Assembly (NCBI GenBank): GCA_002682825.1
Contig: NOKP01000001.1
Location: forward strand, 2,785,840-2,849,839
Direction: 5' to 3'
Source of the DNA: Neonectria sp. B-13
Taxonomy: Eukaryota; Ascomycota; Sordariomycetes; Hypocreales; Nectriaceae
DNA length: 64,000 nt
Position 1 is the first letter of the stretch, and each line of letters opens with the position of its first letter. Shown here in pieces: positions 59,452-64,000 of the stretch. Below the pieces are notes generated by a model, which saw only the letters and a list, made by a program, of their open reading frames with translations, ran no database searches and had not been told where the DNA came from. The translations under genes and the position numbers were made by a program.

Positions 59452-60203
59452 GCTACGGAGTTGAATTGCCAAATAATTCCGAATAACTATGTTGCTCCTC
59501 TAGTTGAGTGTTGTTGGGGACATGAACAAATACACGCCTAAAACCAAAACCTTTAGTACTTCTATATCACACCTCATGCATTAGCCATTAGGCGGTGTAT
59601 TTTGTTCGGGTCGTTATCAAAAGTTATTCATGTCCCTAGCAACACTCCTAATAACTACTAGTTATCACTGTTCACATATGGACGACTGAGAATAGTCAAG
59701 GTGAAATCACTTCTGTGTCATGTACTGACGGTATCATTTGGGATACACTTGATTACGCGGGTATGCAAATAGGGAGATGCGAATCACAGAAATCGTCATG
59801 TTCATGGTCTACGTCTGCAACTACCAAACTCATTGAATCGTCTATGACCTCCAAACGCCTTCCAGTCAGATCGAATGCTCCACCACACCGAAACACGATC
59901 CGTCAAGTGCGTATATCCCCATCACCATCCCCATCCGCTCTCCGCTCTCCGCTGCTACTCCATTGATCATCACTGCGCTGAAGGGAGGAAATTTGCCCTC
60001 CGTGTTTTGGTATCGTCGAGAAGGTAATGATTAGGCGACGTCGGACAAACGGCATCTCAACGTCCACACTCAACCGCTCTGTTGCCCCCCACGCGATTGA
60101 TGTATATTGATCCCGAAGAAGGGATGCGCCAGAAACGGACGCCGTCCCAACGCCGATGTTGTTTGTGTACCCAATTGAGGGTGGGTGCCCATGCGCCGGA
60201 CAT
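59452..60203. other. Convergent 3' spacer
   Basis: 752 bp between the TRM82 and YDJ1 stops, AT-richer at 59460-59700. A TCCCCATCACC-type short repeat lies near 59928. No gene seen. Confidence 0.6.
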
Positions 60204-61632
60204 TTACTGGGAAGCGCACTGCACGCGCTCACCGCCGGGGTGACCATCCTCGTCCTCGTCATCCATCATGCCATCGGCGTTGCCGAAGACCTTGTTCTGG
60301 GTCTGACCATCCAGATCCTCCAGGTCCGCGGGTTCAGTCATAGCCTCAGCCGGGGGGACGTTCTGGAGAGAAGGAGAGGGAAGAATCTTTCGGAGAGACT
60401 CGAAGGCAGCCTCGTCGTCAGTCCAGTTCTTCTCGGGGAACTTGACGTTGAACTGGATGTAAAGGTTTCCGGTGTCGTGGTGTCGGGGGGCGGGCATACC
60501 CTGGCCACGGACCATCTTCACAGCATCTGGGGAAAGAGTTAGCTTGTTGGTCACAACGTGGGATTTTAATGATTGGAGACGTACCTTGGGCAATAGCCTC
60601 GCCGGGAAGAATGTCAATGCTGAGCCATCGCTCGTCGAGGTGCTCGATGAAGATGGTGCCACCAGCAAGAGCAGTGACGAGCTCGATCTCGCAGTTGTAG
60701 AGGAGGTCGTCCTCCTTGCGGGTGAAGCGAGGATGGGGCTTCTGCTCAATCTCAAAGACGACATCGCCTGCCTGGACGCCAGGCGCTTGGTCACCTTCGC
60801 CACGGAACTCGACCTTGGTGCCGGTGCGGACACCCTTGTCGACGTGGACGTGGAGGACCTTGCGGTCGACGATAGTCTTCTTGCCGTTGCACTGCTTGCA
60901 GCGGTCCTTCTCCTTGATGATCTCACCCTCGCCATTGCAGTCGGGGCAGACGGTCTGGAATCGCTGAATCATGGGGCCCATTTGGCGCATCATGGTCTTC
61001 ATACCATGGCCATCACAGCCGGTACACCTCTTAACAGCGCCCTCCTTACCGCCGAGACCCTCGCACTTAGGGCAGATAATGGACCGTTGGAGAGCCAGCT
61101 TAGAGATCTTACCACGGTAGACATCCTCAAGCGAGACCTTGTGAGTGTGGTGGATAGTTCGGGCCTTGGGGGGGCCACGCTGGTTCATGCCGCCGAACAT
61201 GCCGCCAAGGCCACCGCCGAAGCCACCACCGCCGCCGCCGCCAAAGAACTGAGCGAACAGGTCCTCGGCGGCCATGCCGCCACCGCCAGCACCACCCTCG
61301 AGGCCGGCCTCACCATATTGGTCATAAATCTGTCGCTTCTGGGGATCGGAGAGGATTTCGTAGGCATGGGAGACCTCCTTGAACTTCTCCTCGGCGGCGG
61401 GGTTGTGGGCGTTCTTATCTGGAAGGGGTCAGGTGAAGGGTCACAGGTAAATGGCAAAGGGAAACTCACCAGGATGGTACTTCAAGGCACCGACCTTGTA
61501 GGCCTTCTTCAACTCGGCCTCGGTGGCTGTAGGGGAGACCTAGAGATCAAACATGTTAGGCGAGGTCCGTGAGGGAGAAGGGATTCGACAACATACCCCG
61601 AGAGTCTCGTAAAACTTTGTTTCCTTGACCAT
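60204..61632 (-). CDS. YDJ1: Type I Hsp40 (DnaJ) co-chaperone, farnesylated
   Basis: Exons 61632-61597, 61539-61470, 61418-60585 and 60526-60204 give 420 aa (yeast Ydj1 409). It stimulates cytosolic Hsp70 and delivers unfolded proteins. The J domain spans three exons ([12 protein letters not shown], then KKAYK, then YHPDKN with the HPD triad made across intron 2). A Gly/Phe-rich segment ([18 protein letters not shown]) is followed by four zinc-finger repeats: [24 protein letters not shown] and CKQCNGKK. The substrate-binding domains and the C-terminus follow, ending CASQ, a CaaX farnesylation box identical to the yeast protein's. This marks it as the Ydj1 type rather than the endoplasmic or mitochondrial ones. 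Confidence 0.97.
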
Positions 61633-63616
61633 GTTTGCGGTTGGTTTGGGGGGGTTCTAAAAGTCGGGTTGCGAGGGAGGAAGGATGTGGTGAGAGGAGG
61701 GGGACTCTGGAGAGAGAGGTCGAATTAGTAAGAGCCGGGGGGTATGAAGCAAACGAGAGCGCAAGGCAACGCGAGCGTCGAGGATGACGGAGCAGGCTCT
61801 GGGCGCAGCGAGGCCAACGACAGCAGGCAGCGAGCGACAATGGGGCGCAAGGATGATGAGAGAATAGCGGGGGGGCTTTATGGAAAGGAGGAGAGGAGGG
61901 CTTGTTGAGGTTCGTTCGTACCTTGTCCACGGGAGCGTATCTCGAACTCGGACGGCGGGGCTGCGGCAGGCTGCACGGGTTTCTGTCTCTTTTTCTGACT
62001 GGATAAATCGGAGGGGTTGGATGACGACGACGTCGGTGGGGGAGGAGGAGAGAGAGAGCAGGACTTGGAAGTCGCAGTGCAGGACAGTGAGGAAGAATGC
62101 AGGGGGAAAAGAGGAAGAGAAAGAGGAAGAAGTTGGAGTTGCCGCGACTCAGAGAAAGCAGACACAAAGAGGTTCTTTGATTAACAACGTCGTGGTCGAG
62201 ATTAGGCGCTGGGGACTGGACGGACGGGTTTTGAGAAGGGAGGCTGCAGGCAGGGTCGTCGGCCTGCGGAGCGCGCGCCTCATGGAATTGTGTGGAAGAA
62301 AGTCGATTCTGTGGCGGTGCTGATAATGCACGACTTCCATGGTTGCTCCCCTCCCATGACCCCCTAAAACGACATCCGCCCCGGTGCCTTTTTCTGCCTG
62401 CGCCCACCTGGAGGGTGCCGCGGGCCAGGGCCATGTACCTGGCGGGCTTGTACTGGACTCCGTGTACCTACTACTACTGCCGGGGCGTCTACCGGCTGAG
62501 AGGGATCCGGCGGGATACTGGCCGAAGCAATCATTACCAAGCAGCCGGCCGGCGGACGCAGATGCAGATGATGCAGATGCAAAAGGACAAGCATAAGCAT
62601 CACTCACTCGTATGCACGCACTATTTGCCTGACATTTCTCCTTGTTTTCCTGGTTCCCTACCCCCCTTCTTTCTCTTCGGTACCACTGGACCCCCCGCAG
62701 CCTCAGCTTCAGCGGAACGACGAGGCTGCCGGCCGAGGTAGACCACTAACACGGATGGTACCCCGGCGCCGCCCCCAAAAGGTACGGCCGCCCAAGTACC
62801 GCCGTAATTGTGGGTGAGACCCCGAGAATCTCTGTTTTTTTTTCTTTCTCCAGCCGCAGGGTCCGATGGCCGAGCTCCACTTGGCTTATCCACTGAGTCC
62901 ACTGAGTGGCACGGGCGACGCCTGTTTGGGTCGCACCCGAACACAAGCCCTTGGCCGATGCGCCACCCCCCTTGGGAAGCCATTTGCCCCAAGTGCCCCA
63001 GTCTCACCCAAGGCATACTGGCTCAGTTATCAGTAGCAGCACTGCAGCCATCCGTAATTAATACCAGAGACATCGCTAGGCTTACTACGTACATGCGATT
63101 GCTTAGAGCTGCTGCAGGCTGAGAAAAGGGCTGAGCGTAAGATGTAATGTGCAAATAGCGCCCAAAGAAGAAAACAAAGTCTGCCTCCCTGTCAGCACCT
63201 CATTCCCTGATCACTCACTCAGCAATGTGGTACAAGAGTCCAGGGCCCACTCCCAAGTTCTCAAGCCCCAGACTGACAAACAATCGAATAACGTTCGTGT
63301 CCTGTGGCTTGCTTTAGTTCAAACGATTTATCGATCCAGGAACTTGGAAAGGCCCGGGTGAACTATCCAGCGTACGGTAGAGTTCTCCGTTCGCAGGGAA
63401 CGAGTCAGGTCCCAAGTTTGGAATCCGCCGCCACGTCCGGTTTTGACGTCACTCCTCAGTTTGCGCCGGACCCCTCCCGCTCCGACTCCGGCAATACTGA
63501 GATCCTTCCCCGAACGCTCCGTCACATGTTTTGGCCCATCCAACGCCGTACTGGCTAGCTTTGTTTCAACACCTTCCCTGTGCGTCTGTCCTGTATTCAT
63601 CCACGCCGTCGCCGCC
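61633..63616. other. Divergent spacer between YDJ1 and the bZIP gene
   Basis: This spacer includes the YDJ1 leader and promoter (GA-rich on the plus strand, 61850-62130) and the bZIP leader before 63617. GATGCA/GCAGAT short repeats lie at 62559-62582. Frames up to 292 codons on the minus strand (62434-61556) overlap the YDJ1 exon and lack a domain. Confidence 0.55.
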
Positions 63617-64000
63617 ATGGAAAAGGCATCCAGAAAGCCAGCTCCTAGACGCATGACCGATGCGCGGCGGGAACAGAACAGGGCAGCTAGCCGCAACTAT
63701 CGTGCGTCCCCATCTCTCTGTAAACCCGTACCCAGTGCTCGCTGTAGGACCCTGACGGCATCTCGGCAGGTGAGAAACGGAAGCAGAAGCTGGCGCTGTT
63801 GAATCAACTCCTAGATCCCGATGACATTGGCTCCAGCTCTGGTCATGAAAGTGGCGACATTAATGCCAGTGCATCTATGAACGAGAACGATGCCCTTCCT
63901 GCGGAACATGTAACTGACTTGCACTCGGAAACGTCTCATATCGGCTCCTCCATCGACGTGAATCTCCCAGACGTCAATGAATATACTGCTCTTGAGCCCA
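63617..64000 (+). CDS. bZIP transcription factor, 5' end only
   Basis: Exon 1 is 63617-63701 and exon 2 begins at 63770 and leaves the window. The 68-nt intron has a CCCTGAC branch and splits the basic region in phase 1. The joined sequence reads RRMTDARREQNRAASRNYR then EKRKQKLALLNQLL. N-x7-R (N in QNRAASRNYR) and the following leucine spacing fit a bZIP basic region of the fungal AP-1-like kind. After it comes an acidic, Ser-rich part (SSSGHESGD). Target genes and subclass cannot be told from 100 residues. Confidence 0.8.

Noticed and set aside
60472..61572. 366-codon frame antisense to YDJ1
   Set aside because: It spans YDJ1 exons 2-4 and their introns. No domain is seen and composition is as expected for a shadow.

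Overview
The window is nuclear DNA from a filamentous ascomycete (Pezizomycotina, most likely a Sordariomycete). Genes carry short introns (about 45-80 nt, a few of 175-456 nt) with GTRNGT donors and CTAAC/CTGAC branch points. Coding DNA is GC-rich. Spacers hold pyrimidine tracts and the CTACCTAGGTAC-type words usual for this group. There are no operons, rRNA genes, CRISPR arrays or transposon genes. I also found no convincing tRNA gene. All exon joins below were worked out by hand from reading frame, splice signals and protein-family continuity; I ran no database search.

Layout, left to right: the 3' end of a DUF5102/Laa2-like gene (+); eIF2 gamma (-); a four-span MARVEL-like membrane protein (+); eIF4A (-); a decayed F-box/JmjC pseudogene (+); a CUE-like + tandem CCCH + Smr protein (+); a Tvp38/DedA membrane protein (+); a conserved fungal protein of unknown function (-); a proline iminopeptidase (+); a BTB/POZ protein (-); a HELQ/POLQ-type helicase (-); a 4.1 kb spacer; the chromatin reader SNT2 (+); an STK16/Env7-type kinase (+); vacuolar alpha-mannosidase AMS1 (-); an orphan protein with an 11-residue Cys repeat and an acidic tail (-); a 3.1 kb spacer; mitochondrial MutS homologue MSH1 (+); ribosomal stalk protein RPP0 (-), divergent from tRNA m7G methyltransferase subunit TRM82 (+); farnesylated Hsp40 YDJ1 (-); and the 5' end of a bZIP factor gene (+).

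Functionally the window is mostly housekeeping. Five genes serve translation or protein folding (eIF2 gamma, eIF4A, P0, Trm82, Ydj1), two serve DNA maintenance (HELQ-like helicase, MSH1), one chromatin (SNT2), and several trafficking or vacuolar functions (Tvp38, Env7-like kinase, AMS1, perhaps Laa2-like). Only RPP0 and TRM82 share a compact divergent promoter (356 bp).

The most unusual signal is in the helicase gene. The conserved reading frame can be kept only if a 2-nucleotide micro-exon (28769-28770) is spliced between introns of 54 and 43 nt. The second of these introns ends in an 11-nt direct repeat of the following exon's start. Other points of note are the pseudogene with mostly transition-type stops, a stop-free 48-nt intron inside the helicase SRTAR motif, a 7-nt terminal exon in RPP0, a 41-codon first exon of the unknown gene lying 456 nt upstream of its body, and the undecad Cys repeat of the orphan protein.
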